From positions 35,239,270 through 35,303,269 of the forward strand of contig CM040422.1 in assembly GCA_022702705.1 (NCBI GenBank): DNA of 64,000 nt, given 5' to 3'. The position numbers and the translations under genes are program-made. Origin of the DNA: Papilionanthe hookeriana x Papilionanthe teres (taxonomy: Eukaryota; Streptophyta; Magnoliopsida; Asparagales; Orchidaceae). The notes beneath the pieces were generated by a model that was not told the origin of the DNA, ran no database searches, and saw only the letters and a program-made list of their open reading frames with translations. Shown here piece by piece: positions 13,401 to 23,400 of the stretch (positions within the stretch are counted from its first letter, which is position 1; each line of letters begins with the position of its first letter).

Positions 13401-16400
13401 CGAAGTTCTATTGGAGGTAGGCTCCATTACTAGTCCGCTAGGATGGTCAGTAAGGAACTTCTACGGTTAGATCCTAGGGTCTAATGCAAAGAAAGCTAGG
13501 ACATCACTAAAATGAGGTCAACAATATCAATATCTTTTTTCTCAAGGACTCTCTAAAGGATATGTCTTGTCGTAAGCTTTTTTTTTAATCAATAAAAATC
13601 AAATGTAGATCCTCCTCATTTTCTCTGTACTTCTCCATCAAACCTCTAATTAAATGTATAACTTCTATAGTATACCTGCTCGGCATAAATCCAAATTGAT
13701 TATGAGAAATCTTGATAATGTCTTAACCTATGTTCAATTACCCTCTCCCATAATTTTAAAGTATGACACATCAATTTAATTCCTCTATAATTTGGGCACC
13801 CTTTTGCATCCTCTTTATTCTTAAAAATGGGGACCAAAATAGTCTTCCTCCACTCCTCAGACATCTTTTTAGTTTTTAAAATAATATTAAAAGCTTTGGT
13901 AACCCAAGAAACTCCCAAATATCCTAAATATTTTCACACTTCAATTCGGATATCATCAGGTCTTACAGACTTTCCACCCTTGATTTTTCTTTTTAAGCCT
14001 CCTCAACTTCCTTTTTACTAACGCGACGGTAAAAGAGGAACGTTTTATTATTATTAACAATATTAAGATCACTAAGGGCGATCGTATTTTTAGAAACTTC
14101 ATTATAAAGTTTATCAAAATAACTCACCCACCTATGTTGAATATCTTTCTCTAAGAAAAATATTTTTTGATTTTTATCTTTAATACAATTTACTTAAGTT
14201 AAATCTTTACTTTTCTTTTCTCTTTGTTTGACTAGTTTATATATATATATATATATTTTTCACTCTCCTGAATATCTAATCTATTATAAAGATCACTAAA
14301 AATAGAATTATTAGCGTCACAGATTATTCTTTTAGACTCCCTGCGGGCCGTATGATATTTTTCTCAGTTCTCTATGCTTTTACATTTAAACCAATTTTTA
14401 TAACATAACTTGTTATATTTTATCTTTTATTGCATTTTATAATTCCACCACTAACTATTTTTATTTATAGAAAATTTTTGTTTTGATTCTCCATGTACAT
14501 CTTTTGCCACTTGTTTAATAGTATATGTTACTTTTTCTCGCGTAGCATTTGCTTCTTCAAATTTTCCTAAAACATATTCTATTGTTAAGCAACTTCAAAT
14601 TTTTTTTCAATTATTTTCTATACACTGATTTAAAACGTGTTGGTCGGATTTCAGTTGGCTGGTAGTTTAAATCACAAACAAGGTCATGTGTTTTTTATTT
14701 GACATTTGTTTCTCATTCCATAATCATAAAAATGACTAGAGTTTATTTTTCCTTAACTGGTTAGTTGATCAAACAGAAATTATTGAATCATTTTTACCTC
14801 AAATTCATTGATATACTGCTCTAATTTTTATCAAGGTCGGGAAGTTTATACAACTTGTTTCAACATTCTTTGGGGGCTTTATTATAGCATTTGTCAAAGG
14901 TTGGCTTTTGTCTCTGGTCATGATGTGTAGTATTCCTTTCATTGTCGTGGCTGGTGCAACAATGTCTTTAATAATATCAAAACTGTCTGCTCGTGGACAA
15001 ACAGCATATGCTGAAGCAGCATCTGTTGTTGAACAAACAATTGGGTCCATTAGGACGGTAAGCACGCATTCACTCTGTACCCATTTTTAGCATGACTTAT
15101 TTTATGATATTTCTTTATCTTATTATTCATCTTTCGCACTCATTTTGAATTGTTTGTACAAAGATTGTGTCGTTCTCAGGAGAGAGACAAGCCACTGAGA
15201 TGTATAATAAATTGATTAGTAATGCCTACAAATCAGTTGTTCACCAAGGAACTGCTGCTGGATTCGGCATTGGATGTATTACTTTGTTTGCTTTTTGCAG
15301 CTATGCCATAGCTGTGTGGTATGGCGCTAAGCTAATCCTTATTAAAGGCTACAATGGGGGGGAAGTCGTCAATGTAATGCTAGCTGTTATGACTGGTGCA
15401 ATGTGAGTAAACATCCTTTATTCAAGACTTTTTGCATTCTCATAAGCAATTTATGAGTCTCTTGATCTCCATATTTGTTTCATCCTTTGACTCTCTTTTA
15501 CTATGGTTGTGATAGAGCTTTAAGCCAGGCTTCCCCCTGTGTAAGTGCTTTTGCAGCTGGACAAGCTGCTGGTTACAAGATGTTTGAGACAATCCATCGA
15601 AAACCAGAGATTGACTCATATGACAACAATGGCGTTGTTTTGGACAACATCATGGGTGACATAGAACTGAAGGATGTTTATTTCAGCTACCCAGCCAGGC
15701 CTGATCATTTGATATTTAATGGCTTCTCTTTGAGTGTGCCGAGTGGTACAACTATGGCTCTTGTAGGTGATAGTGGTAGCGGGAAATCAACAGTGGTTAG
15801 TCTGGTTGAGAGGTTTTATGATCCTCAAGCTGGTGAAGTATTAATAGATGGTATTGATCTTAAGAAGTTCAAACTAAAGTGGATAAGGGAACAGATTGGA
15901 CTTGTTAGCCAGGAACCCGTTCTTTTCACAGACACTATTATGGAAAATATTTCTTATGGAAAAGAAGGTGCCAGTCTTGATGAAATTAAGAGAGCAATTG
16001 AGTTAGCTAATGCTTCAAAATTCATAGAAAAATTGCCTGATGTATATACATCTACTTCCTCTCGTTCTTATTTACTTCTTTTTGGTAAGTGTTCCTATAC
16101 AATCTAATCACTCTACGCTTTTGAATAGGGACTTGAGACAAAGGTTGGGGAGTATGGTACTCAGCTATCTGGTGGGCAAAAACAGAGAATTGCAATTGCT
16201 AGAGCAATTCTGAAGAATCCTAAGATCTTACTTTTAGATGAGGCAACCAGTGCATTGGATGCAGAGTCTGAGCGAGTTGTTCAAGATGCTCTTGTAAATA
16301 TCATGGTAGACCGAACTACCATAATCGTGGCCCATCGCTTGATTACTGTGAGGAATGCTGATACCATATCAGTTCTTCAGCACGGAAATCTTGTTGAGCA

Positions 16401-19400
16401 AGGTATGCATGCTTTATCTAATGATAGAAACAATTTGAGTAGTGAAGCAATTTTTTCTGGAAGAAAGCATGATTTAGGTAAAAAAATTGCAGGTTCTCAC
16501 TGGGAATTGATTGAGAATATTGATGGGGCTTACTCCGAGCTTGTACGATTGCAGGAAATAAACAAGGAATTAGAATCAACACCTCTAGATAGCTTACCTG
16601 AAACAGGGCTAAGCAGTGTCGCTTTGAAAAGATCAGGAAGTATTGCTTTTTCTCAGATGAGATCATTCTCTCGCGGCTCTTCATGTGGAGGAAGCAGTCG
16701 GCTTTCTTTTAGGCTATCTTTTGGCTTGCCTGGTGTGGTGGAAGCTGATTTAAATAAGCCCGAACCACAAGATGAGTGGAAGAAAGATCGTGGAAATACT
16801 AAAAAGTGGAAGGAAGTTTCTATCTTGCGGATTGCTCACCTCAACAAGCCGGAAGTCCCAGTTCTTCTTCTGGGATCTGTTGCTGCAGCTGTCCATGGTG
16901 CCATATTTCCCATCTTTGGAATCTTGATTTCTAGTGCCATCAAGACATTCTATGAACCACCTCATCAACTACAAAGGGATTCCAGATTTTGGGCCCTGAT
17001 GTATGTTTTATTTGGTCTCATTGCATTTCTTTTGGTGCCAGTACAATATTGCTTATTTGGAGTTGCGGGCGGGAAACTAATAGAACGCATCCGTTCGCTG
17101 TCTTTTGAGAAGGTGGTGCACCAAGAGATCAGCTGGTTTGATGAACCTGCAAATGCTAGGTACCGATTTTTTTATGATAATTACAATCTGTTCCATGTAT
17201 CTCCTTTTTAGTGAGGCATTCACCAGGAACAAATTTGCCTGTCTTTTTCAGTGGGGCAATAGGTGCACGGCTGTCTTCAGATGCATCATCTGTGAAAAGT
17301 GTTGTTGGTGACACTTTAGCTTTGATAGTTCAGAACTTAGCAAATGTTACAGCAGGGATCGTTATAGCCTTCGTTGCAAACTGGAAGCTTGCACTTGTGA
17401 TTTTGGTAATCGTACCTCTTGTTGGGCTGCAGGGCTATAGTCAGATGAGATTCCTTCAAGGATTTAGTGCTGATGCCAAGGTAACAAAAACTATAGTTCT
17501 ATAATGAATTGTTGCCCTGTGCTTCAGATCTATGGGTTTGCTAGAACTAAATAGATTCATTTTTGGTAACCCTATTATTGTTTCATTGTGTAGATTATGT
17601 ATGAAGAAGCTAGCCAGGTGGCAAGTGATGCGGTCACCAGCATCCGTACTGTAGCTTCCTTTTGTGCAGAAGGGAGAGTAATGGATGCTTTTCATAAAAA
17701 ATGTGAAAATCCGGTGACACAGGGAATTCGGCAGGGACTAATTAGTGGAATTGGTTATGGCTTTTCATTCTTCATGCTGTATTGTACCTATGCTCTCTGT
17801 TTCTACGTTGGAGCTCTTTTTGTACATGATGGACGAGCAACATTTACGGAAGTTTTTAGGGTTCAAATCTAATTCACTTCTCATTCTGCTAGCTAATTTA
17901 TTTCATTATAACACGTGATTCAATGAACTTCTACGCTTTCTACCCTTTGAATGCCAGGTGTTTTTTGCTTTGACCACGGCAGCTAATGCAGTTGCACAAT
18001 CAAGTTCATACGGGTCTGATGCTACAAAAGCCAAGGACTCAGCTGCTTCTATTTTTGGAATTCTTAATAGGAGATCCAGGATTGATTCAAGTATTGATGA
18101 GGGTTTGGTGTTGGCAGATTTTAAGGGAGAGATTGAACTCCAGCATGTTAGCTTCAAGTACCCTACGCGTCCAAAAGTCTCCATCTTCAACGATTTGTGT
18201 TTGCGAATCCCTTCTGAAAAGGTATTACGTCGGTCTTCTTTCTCTTTGTTTTGAAAATAGTGAGGTAATTTCAATATGTCTCCTCTATTTTACAGAAGTT
18301 CTACGAATTTATTTGGCTACGTACTTTCTTCTGTTTCAATACTCCGATGCCAATGAATAAACTCTTCTGATTATTTTTACTCTGTTGTGTCAATAACAAG
18401 TCCTTTTTGTAAAATAAGTCAAGACTAATGAAATTGAGCACACACTAATCTAAATGCATGTTTTGTTGGTACAGAAGATAAAGTAAAAGCCAAATATTTC
18501 TTTGGAAGCATGACATAGATCAGGCCTGCTAATGCATCTTTCTATTATCTTGTTTCTTGAACCAAATTAATAATGTAATATTATTCACCACTGGAACACT
18601 ATTGTCTTCCTCGTCATAATATAACCATCCTTGGATTACTTGGTTCGTATTCATAATTGTCCTTTCGCCTTGCTTGAATGAGCAAGCCGTGGGACAATTA
18701 GTTGAGAGCAGAAATATGAACTAAATATTCATCTACTGTCGTATTAAAGGAATTCTTTCTCAACTACAAAATTACATAACAAACAGCTTGCTCGTCATAG
18801 TGCATCTTCCATTGCGTACACATTTAAATGGATTTAGTTTGGACTGTTAAATCTGTATGATTGCTTCAATGATTGTGCAGACAGTAGCGCTAGTTGGTGA
18901 GAGTGGCAGTGGAAAATCCACAGTGATCGCTCTCATTGAGCGATTCTACGATCCTGATTCAGGCACCATTCTTATTGATGGAGTTGATATACGTAAGTTA
19001 AATCTTAGCTGGCTTAGGCAGCAAATTGGATTGGTGAGCCAGGAGCCTGTGTTGTTCAGCGGCACAATACGTTCCAACATAGCCTATGGAAAGCAAGGCC
19101 ATGTATCTGAGGATGAGATCATTGCTGTCGCCAATTCAGCTAATGGGCACCGCTTTATTTCATCGCTTCCTCAGGGCTATGATACGACTGTTGGTGAGCG
19201 AGGCGTTCAGCTCTCAGGTGGGCAGAAGCAGCGCATTGCAATTGCAAGGGCCATGATCAGGAACCCAAAGATTCTTCTACTTGATGAAGCCACCAGCGCA
19301 TTGGACGCAGAATCAGAACGTGTTGTGCAGGAAGCGCTCGAACGTGTGATGGTGGGAAGGACAACGATCAGCATTGCTCATCGCTTATCCACAATCCAGG

Positions 19401-19522
19401 GCGCTGATGTTATTGCTGTGGTCAAGAATGGCGTTATTGCTGAGCAAGGAAGGCATGAGGCACTTATGAGCATCCCAAACAGTGCTTATGCTTCACTTGT
19501 TACACTAAATATGTCATCCTAA
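1398..19522 (+). CDS. ABCB (MDR/PGP-type) full transporter, 5'-partial, 11 exons visible
   Basis: Join of 1398-1452, 1934-2109, 14836-15057, 15164-15402, 15516-16041, 16129-16402, 16493-17159, 17252-17480, 17594-17860, 17958-18221 and 18881-19522. The sum is 3561 nt, giving 1186 residues plus TAA in one unbroken frame. Order is TMD1, NBD1 (Walker A GDSGSGKST near residue 313, LSGGQ near 417, Walker B LLLDEATSALD near 440), a charged Ser-rich linker, TMD2, and NBD2 (GESGSGKST near 978, LSGGQ near 1083, second Walker B near 1105). The usual length is about 1280, so about 100 N-terminal residues lie outside the window. Motifs such as GERQAARIR and the exon boundaries match the Arabidopsis ABCB4/11/21 clade: plasma-membrane auxin and amphiphile transport. 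All catalytic motifs are intact, so it is probably functional despite a 12.7-kb intron. The exact paralogue is uncertain, so I give no symbol. Confidence 0.93.
1934..2109 (+). CDS. ABCB exon: TMD1 intracellular loop
   Basis: 176 nt. It carries the near-invariant WIVTGERQAARIR, LRQDI and TNTGEVVGRMSGDT motifs of TMD1 coupling helices and ends at GEK before a gtgagc donor. It is separated from the next exon by the repeat-filled 12.7-kb intron. Confidence 0.93.
2141..2155. repeat. Left target-site duplication of the RTE LINE
   Basis: CTATTGTTAAACAAC, matching 14579-14593 at 14 of 15 positions. It lies at the 3' tail side of the minus-strand LINE, next to its GTT-type 3' repeat. Confidence 0.8.
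2156..3087 (-). pseudogene. RTE-type LINE, 3' half: RT C-terminal part and 3' tail
   Basis: Read on the minus strand, the segment from about 3035 down to 2470 encodes the end of a non-LTR reverse transcriptase. It has LSP..FALVMDGLTG, then PWCMLF, then the catalytic box, here FAND rather than FADD, followed by LVDKTGEKSQEKLELWR, RTKIEYMEC and the CDRKVKLRLKGKFYKMVV..MLYGAKCW tail typical of plant RTE elements. The 3' end (about 2156-2190) shows the CCGACTCCACTTAGTAGGATTAAGG-like end and a (GTT/GTC)n tail. It holds in-frame stops and a deletion of about 35 codons at 3035-3050 before LSP. The Asp to Asn change should abolish activity. Confidence 0.88.
3083..3087. repeat. Left 5-bp target-site duplication of the 10.4-kb LTR element
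   Basis: GTATC here and ATATC at 13524-13528 flank the element, with one transition between them. Removing the element and one copy restores the continuous RTE reading KKDI-D-TTYFQVIKDM, which confirms the junction. Confidence 0.8.
3180..5450. repeat. Two diverged tandem modules of about 1.3 kb in the LTR
   Basis: Segments such as ATAGTTAATTACATCT, followed by AAATGACCGA and TTAAGAAAACTCTC, occur at about 3440 and again at about 4761, an offset of about 1320. GTGAGGATTTACGTCG-like blocks recur near 3870 and 5108. The same module occurs once in each of the two other family copies (about 41750 and about 45230). This is a lineage-specific internal duplication. Confidence 0.75.
8640..9045. other. 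GC-rich segment in the LTR, possible promoter zone
   Basis: An abrupt GC- and CpG-rich island sits in an otherwise AT-rich LTR, roughly 500 bp from the LTR's TGTTGACC end. A counterpart of similar composition lies at 12090-12890 in the partial LTR, and others at about 37100-38110 and 49210-50230 in the related copies. Position and composition fit a promoter or UTR, but I see no defined TATA box. Frames open here in several phases only because of composition. Confidence 0.3.
10300..10585. repeat. Minisatellite, about 60-bp unit, 4-5 copies
   Basis: Units contain TTAGGTAGATGG, TCTCACCTA, GGTGTGCTCCTAAA, TCTAGG and CCTACACTGTGACTTAGG. They repeat with a spacing of 59-63 bp across the stretch. 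Confidence 0.85.
10870..11180 (+). repeat. 51-bp tandem repeat, six copies, open in frame
   Basis: ACAGCGCTTC recurs at 10891, 10942, 10993 and every 51 bp to about 11146. Since 51 is 17 codons, an open frame of 159 codons (10833-11312) has a 17-residue repeat of the form HFQASYSASKPSNSSEQ. I recognise no protein family. The open frame may simply be a by-product of the repeat period. Confidence 0.85.
12090..12890. other. GC-rich, CpG-rich island in the partial LTR
   Basis: Purine-rich on the + strand (many GAGAG and GGAGG runs) and much richer in GC than its surroundings. Overlapping frames open in several phases on both strands, which is the signature of composition and not of a gene. It is placed similarly to 8640-9045 relative to the LTR end. 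Confidence 0.35.
13524..14578 (-). pseudogene. RTE-type LINE, 5' part of the surviving copy: RT N-terminal half
   Basis: On the minus strand this continues the RTE LINE interrupted by the LTR element. From about 14550 downward it shows LEKDIQHRWVSYFDKLYNE, then KEVEEALK, SEEWRKTILVPIFKNK, CPNYRGIKLMCHTLKLWERVIE, NQFGFMP and FIDLKKAYDK, ending at LEKKDI where the insertion begins. All are standard RTE fingers/palm blocks. There are several frameshifts and stops. The endonuclease domain is absent, as expected of a 5'-truncated LINE copy. Confidence 0.88.
14579..14593. repeat. Right target-site duplication of the RTE LINE
   Basis: CTATTGTTAAGCAAC, matching 2141-2155 with a single A/G difference. 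It fixes the outer boundary of the nested insertion and shows that the LINE landed in the ABCB intron first. Confidence 0.8.
14836..15057 (+). CDS. ABCB exon: TMD1 helices
   Basis: 222 nt in phase 0, VGKFIQLVSTFFGGF through EQTIGSIRT. The acceptor is AAG, not the more common CAG or TAG, and the donor is gtaagc. It spans two transmembrane helices and the conserved QTIGSIRTV coupling region. Confidence 0.93.
15164..15402 (+). CDS. ABCB exon: TMD1 end
   Basis: 239 nt, IVSFSGERQATEMYNK through AVMTGA plus two bases. The acceptor is again AAG (acaaag) and the donor gtgagt. It contains the CSYAIAVWYGAKLI segment common to plant ABCBs. Confidence 0.92.
15516..16041 (+). CDS. ABCB exon: NBD1 first half
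   Basis: 526 nt. It starts with the last base of an Ile codon and reads ALSQASPCVSAFAAGQAAGYKMFE, then the A-loop YPARP, Walker A GDSGSGKST and Q-loop SQEPVLF. The donor is gtatat. Confidence 0.95.
16129..16402 (+). CDS. ABCB exon: NBD1 second half
   Basis: 274 nt in phase 0 from GLETKVGEYGT. It carries the signature LSGGQKQR, Walker B LLLDEATSALDAESE and the H-loop AHRL. It ends one base into a Gly codon at a gtatgc donor. Confidence 0.95.
16403..16492 (+). other. 90-nt ABCB intron, stop-free and a multiple of three
   Basis: GT..AG with donor gtatgc and acceptor attgcag. Splicing joins G+GT to give the conserved GSH..L.EN motif after VEQ. Because the intron is exactly 30 codons with no in-frame stop, retention would insert 30 residues without breaking the frame. 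Family conservation across the junction supports removal as the default. Confidence 0.85.
16493..17159 (+). CDS. ABCB exon: linker and TMD2 start
   Basis: 667 nt. It covers the end of NBD1 (GAYSELVRLQE), the Ser/Arg-rich linker (SMRSFSRGSSCGGSSR region), LNKPEVPVLLLGS and the first TMD2 helices to EISWFDEPANA. The donor is gtaccg. The linker is the known phosphoregulatory segment in plant ABCBs. Confidence 0.94.
17252..17480 (+). CDS. ABCB exon: TMD2
   Basis: 229 nt, SGAIGARLSSDASSVKSVVGD through GFSADAK, with acceptor ttcag and donor gtaaca. The SGAIGARLS and QNLANVTAG motifs are diagnostic of the second half of ABCB full transporters. Confidence 0.95.
17594..17860 (+). CDS. ABCB exon: TMD2
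   Basis: 267 nt in phase 0, IMYEEASQVASDAVTSIRTVASFC through ATFTEVFR. The donor is gttcaa, which lacks the usual purine and AGT context. The family alignment and the next exon's VFFALT start fix it. Confidence 0.92.
17958..18221 (+). CDS. ABCB exon: TMD2 end and NBD2 start
   Basis: 264 nt in phase 0, VFFALTTAANAVAQSSS through FKYPTRPKVSIFNDLCLRIPSEK. It includes the NBD2 A-loop (YPTRP). The acceptor is gccag and the donor gtatta. Confidence 0.94.
18881..19522 (+). CDS. ABCB terminal exon: NBD2
   Basis: 642 nt including TAA. It reads TVALVGESGSGKST (Walker A), SQEPVLF, GERGVQLSGGQKQR, LLLDEATSALDAESERVV and AHRLSTIQGAD, ending MSS*. All ATPase motifs are present. The acceptor is gtgcag after a 659-bp intron. 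Confidence 0.96.
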   Translation, partial: TVALVGESGSGKSTVIALIERFYDPDSGTILIDGVDIRKLNLSWLRQQIGLVSQEPVLFSGTIRSNIAYGKQGHVSEDEIIAVANSANGHRFISSLPQGYDTTVGERGVQLSGGQKQRIAIARAMIRNPKILLLDEATSALDAESERVVQEALERVMVGRTTISIAHRLSTIQGADVIAVVKNGVIAEQGRHEALMSIPNSAYASLVTLNMSS

Positions 19523-19655
19523 TCAAATCAAGTATTGTTTAGCTCTGAGCAGGTTTCAGCTACTCTTTGAACCTATTCTTACCTATCCCGTCGAATGATT
19601 TCGCGGATATAGAGTACATTTTTTTGTAAGAAATAATTAATTATTTTCTTGTTTT

Positions 19656-19661
19656 AATAAA
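19656..19661 (+). terminator. Putative polyadenylation signal of ABCB
   Basis: AATAAA lies 134 bp after the ABCB stop codon in AT-rich sequence with upstream T-rich stretches. The distance fits a plant 3' UTR. Plant signals are loose, so this is only a candidate. Confidence 0.45.
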
Positions 19662-20340
19662 ATTTGAGAGAATTAATCAAATTTATCAATTAGAAAATAG
19701 ATTTATCTTACGATGATAGGATTTGAACAAAATTGATATGGATCAAACCTTGAAGAGGTGATAACAACAAATTGTACATTCAATTGTCAACCTCCATAAT
19801 TATTTCACTCTAATTGATGAGGGACAGGTTGAATGGGCACAAATTGTGATAAGAATTTCTGGAGCATGCTTGAAGTTACTTGAAACATCGGTTATTCACA
19901 AGAAAAATATTTCTAAATATGTTCCAAATGCAGAAATTGCCAAATAGAAGTCACTTCTAAAAATGAGAGACGATTGATATGAAGGTGCAACAATTAAGTT
20001 CAAATTATTTTTATTGTCACCGAAGCAGCACAAAAATCCACTATCGGCAAAGAGCGCCACCTTTCAACCGGCTCAACCAAACATGTTGAAAATAGTGGGC
20101 CACAAACATGAAATGTGCAATATACATTCGACCCGCTTCAACAATTGTCGAAACTATGCAAACAACATCGGTTCACAAAATTGAAAATATGAGTGTATTT
20201 GAAATGCCTCAATTATCTAAATGGATACCCATATTGTCCCAAACCCACATACATGCCCTAAAATACTAATCCTTGTGACACAATCAAAGGAAATTGATTG
20301 AGTACCTACAAATCTGACTGGCCAAAAGAAACAAACACAA

Positions 20341-20342
<2 letters not shown>
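19662..20342. other. Intergenic sequence, nothing recognised
   Basis: AT-rich sequence between the ABCB 3' end and a TA microsatellite. I see no coding frame, RNA gene or clear repeat boundary. Confidence 0.6.

Positions 20343-20398
<56 letters not shown>
20343..20398. repeat. (TA)n microsatellite, about 28 units
   Basis: A pure TA run. It lies just beyond the 3' end of the leftward LINE and may be the expanded tail of that element. Confidence 0.92.
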
Positions 20399-20402
<4 letters not shown>

Positions 20403-20464
20403 GAAAAGAGCTAGAGTAGCTCCCTACATGTTAATGATGAGAAAAAAAAAGAAAAAAAAAACAA

Positions 20465-23400
20465 TTACATACCCTGATTGAAGTATCCAAAAATAACTAT
20501 GGTGGTATAAGATGCTACACACCACACCCTATACAGACACCAGTATACTTCCAACAGAAAAAGAAAAACCAAAGCAAAACATATGTCATCCACTAATAGA
20601 CACCAATCTAAAATGTGGAGCCTCGCACAAGGTCCGCATCCAAAAGGTAGGACGGGGTAGGAGGAGGGGCAGGCTGACACAAGGACCCGTTGAGAGTGGA
20701 GGGCTTTCCTAGCTAGCCAATTAGCGGGCCTATTATCTTCTCCGTAAATGAAAGAGAACTGGATATTACATTGTTGGGAGAGTCTTCTCGATCTTATGTA
20801 TCCAATTTGAAAGATGCCAAGGAGGATGGAGAGTATTTTGTAAGTATTGCGGAATAGTGGCGAGTCACATTCCACAAGGATATTATGCCAATGGCGAGGA
20901 AATGGCTAGTCGTATAGCCCAACAAACCGCTCGTTAACTCGGCTTAAAGCATCGGCCGCCACGGTAGGAGAATGGAAGAGACAGATACACTTGCCATATG
21001 GATCCCCGAACACACCACCACACTCGGCACCAGCGACTTGCAAAAGCCCCATCGGTGTTAACTTTAATGAAAGGGGAGGGAGGAACCTTCCAATTAACTA
21101 AAATAATCTTGAACTCGTCAGGGTGAAGAAGGGTAGGATAGTGAAGAATGTTGGGGAAGTGCTTCCAAAGTATGATTTTAGTCAAGAAGGCCTGACAATT
21201 TGTTACCACAGTTAATACTTTTCTGCTCTCCTCCTCATTTTTTACTTTGTTCCTGTGCATCCAGATGAACCAAGCAATCAAGAATGGGACAGCCACTAAA
21301 TTAGCTTTATTCCATTGCTGCCAGCAGGTGGATATGTCCTTCCAATCAAGTAGAATAGTATTTATGTTTAATAAATTGATCACTCCCCTCCAGACTTCCT
21401 GAGAGAAGTAACAGTTAAAGAAAAGATGTTGCAGAGATTCAGCAGCAGTCCTACAGAGGTAGCACTTGGAAGGTCCTCTAATTCCCTTGAGTTTGAGGAT
21501 GTCATCGTAGGGAAGTAGATGGTGAAAGAGCCTCCAGATGAAGAATGACATGGATGGAGTTAGATAATTGTTCCGGATATGTTTGCCCCAAGTAATGTCG
21601 GGCCAATTGTAAATGGTCCGGTAGATATGCTTAGTAAGGTACGTGGGGCTTACCATTCTGCCAGATAATTTTGTCAGGTTGGGAAGTATCAAAATGAATA
21701 GCAGAAACCTGTTGAGCAGAACAATCAGTCAGCAGTTCCTGAAGCTTAGTGAGGGACCAATGATTATTGTCCCAGCAGGTAGCCACAGGGAAAAGTCTGT
21801 TGGTTTGTATATGGGATAGCAATATTCATTTCGAGTGGGCACCAAGTATCCCGCCGAACATAATCTTCCCTCGACCAAGCTCCCATGTGAAAAGTGATTC
21901 GACCGGATCTCTATTGATAAGCATTTGTTTCCAAATTTTAGAGCAACCTGGTTTAATTTGGGCCAAGCCGGGGTGGCTATCTTTACAATATTTTCCCGTC
22001 AAGTAAAGTGCCCATAGAGACTTCGTTGTCCGAATTCCACCCATAACTTGCGGACATTGACTTTCCGCAGATGATGCAACCCTTTGAAACCCAATCCTCC
22101 AGCTCAGTAGGTTTGGCAAGTTTACGCCAACTTGCCCAGTGCATTTGCTTCCTCGACCGGACCAAAGAAACCTATTAAAAATTCTTTCAATTTGGATTCC
22201 GGAGCTTTTCTTTAAACAAGCCATTTGGAGAACATAATTAGGGAAGGTGGTAAGGATACCGTGAAGTAGAGTGATTCTTCCCCCATCGGATAAATAAGAA
22301 TTAGCCCAATTTGAGAGTTGGGTATTCGACTTACCAATGATCTCATCAAAGTGGAGCCGCTTAGATTTCCCCTTGATCGAAGCACTCCCGTGTATTTCAT
22401 AGGAAGAGATGCGATAGAAAATCCGAAGATAGCTAGTAATCCAGAGTGACGAGGTCAGGCTTGGTGTTACTAGAGAAAATCAAATCACATTTGGATTTGT
22501 TAAATTGGAGCCCGTAAATATTTTGGAATTGAGTAAGGCATTCATTAACTCTCTTAACGACCGAGTTTGGAAGCTCCGGAAAATAACATCGGATCATCGA
22601 GCATACAATAGATGGGATATGATAACATTTGATTTATGATGGTATCTAGCATAGTGGTGAGGGGAAATTTGAGCTTCAAGGAGTCTAGAGAGATAGTCCA
22701 TCACTAATATAAAAATGGAGGGGGAAAGAGGGTCTCCCCGTTTAAGACCTCCGGTAGCTCGGAAACCTCCCCAAGACCGACCATTTACCGAATTGAGTGA
22801 TGATTGAACTTCGGCCATCTTTTGATCATTTGGCGAATCTCGGTTGGAAAGCCTCGGCATGCGGCACTTGGAGAATGAAGTTCTAATCTACGATATCATA
22901 TGCTTTCTTAATGTCAAGTTTGTATATGATATTACCTCCCTACATGTTTTGTCAAGATCAAGAAGTAATTCTCGGCAAGCGGAACATTGTCGGTTATGGA
23001 CCTTCCTTTCACAAAAGTCGTCCGTCGCGGGCTAATAATTTTGTCCAGATGAGGTTGTAATCTCCCCACAATAACTTTGCTAATTAATTTGCTTATCACT
23101 CGTAGTTAGACTTATAGGTCCGTAATGGTTCCAATTTACGAGGAGCATTTGTTTTAGGTATGAGTACGTTGTTAGATGAGTAAAAGTATTGATTAAGATC
23201 AATGCCATTAAAGAAACCTTGAACTGCAGCAACCACTTCGAGTGTGACAAAAATTCCGTGCCTTTTTATAGAATTCAAGCATTAAACCCATCCGGTCCAA
23301 GCGAGCTTTAGAATTGTCGATGGATCGCAAAGCTGACCAAATTTCTTCCATAGAGGGAGTGTCAGTAAGATGGAGAGAGCTGGTGTAGTTGTGGACATCA

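Larger units (their letters stand above)
3088..13523 (-). mobile_element. 10.4-kb non-coding LTR element (family E, copy 1)
   Basis: Bounded by TGTCGGC at the left and GGTCAACA at the right (TG..CA type) with 5-bp target-site duplications, and inserted inside an RTE LINE. An internal second GGTCAACA edge at 9564 divides it into a 6477-bp unit and a 3959-bp unit, read as a 3' LTR and a truncated 5' LTR on the minus strand with the body lost. The first kilobase or so at the TGTCGGC side is clearly homologous to the ends of the elements at 35356-42124 and 44868-52015. No gag or pol is recognisable. Confidence 0.75.
9565..13523 (-). repeat. Truncated second LTR of the 10.4-kb element
   Basis: The right end (13150-13523) is homologous to the right end of the 3088-9564 LTR, with the same TGAGGTCAACA terminus. 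A GC-rich zone (12090-12890) and an A/C-rich zone (10840-11840) follow in the same order. The segment is only 3959 bp, so its distal part and the element body appear deleted. Homology of 9565-10800 to the LTR is not obvious by eye. Confidence 0.5.
2110..14835 (+). other. 12,726-bp ABCB intron with nested transposons
   Basis: The intron between GEK and VGKF is usually short in this family. Here the donor is gtgagc and the acceptor atcaag. Apart from about 30 bp at the left and about 240 bp at the right, everything inside is an RTE-like LINE (net about 2.0 kb) plus a 10.4-kb LTR element inserted in that LINE. The flanking exons keep frame exactly, so the insertions are spliced out in principle. 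Confidence 0.9.
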
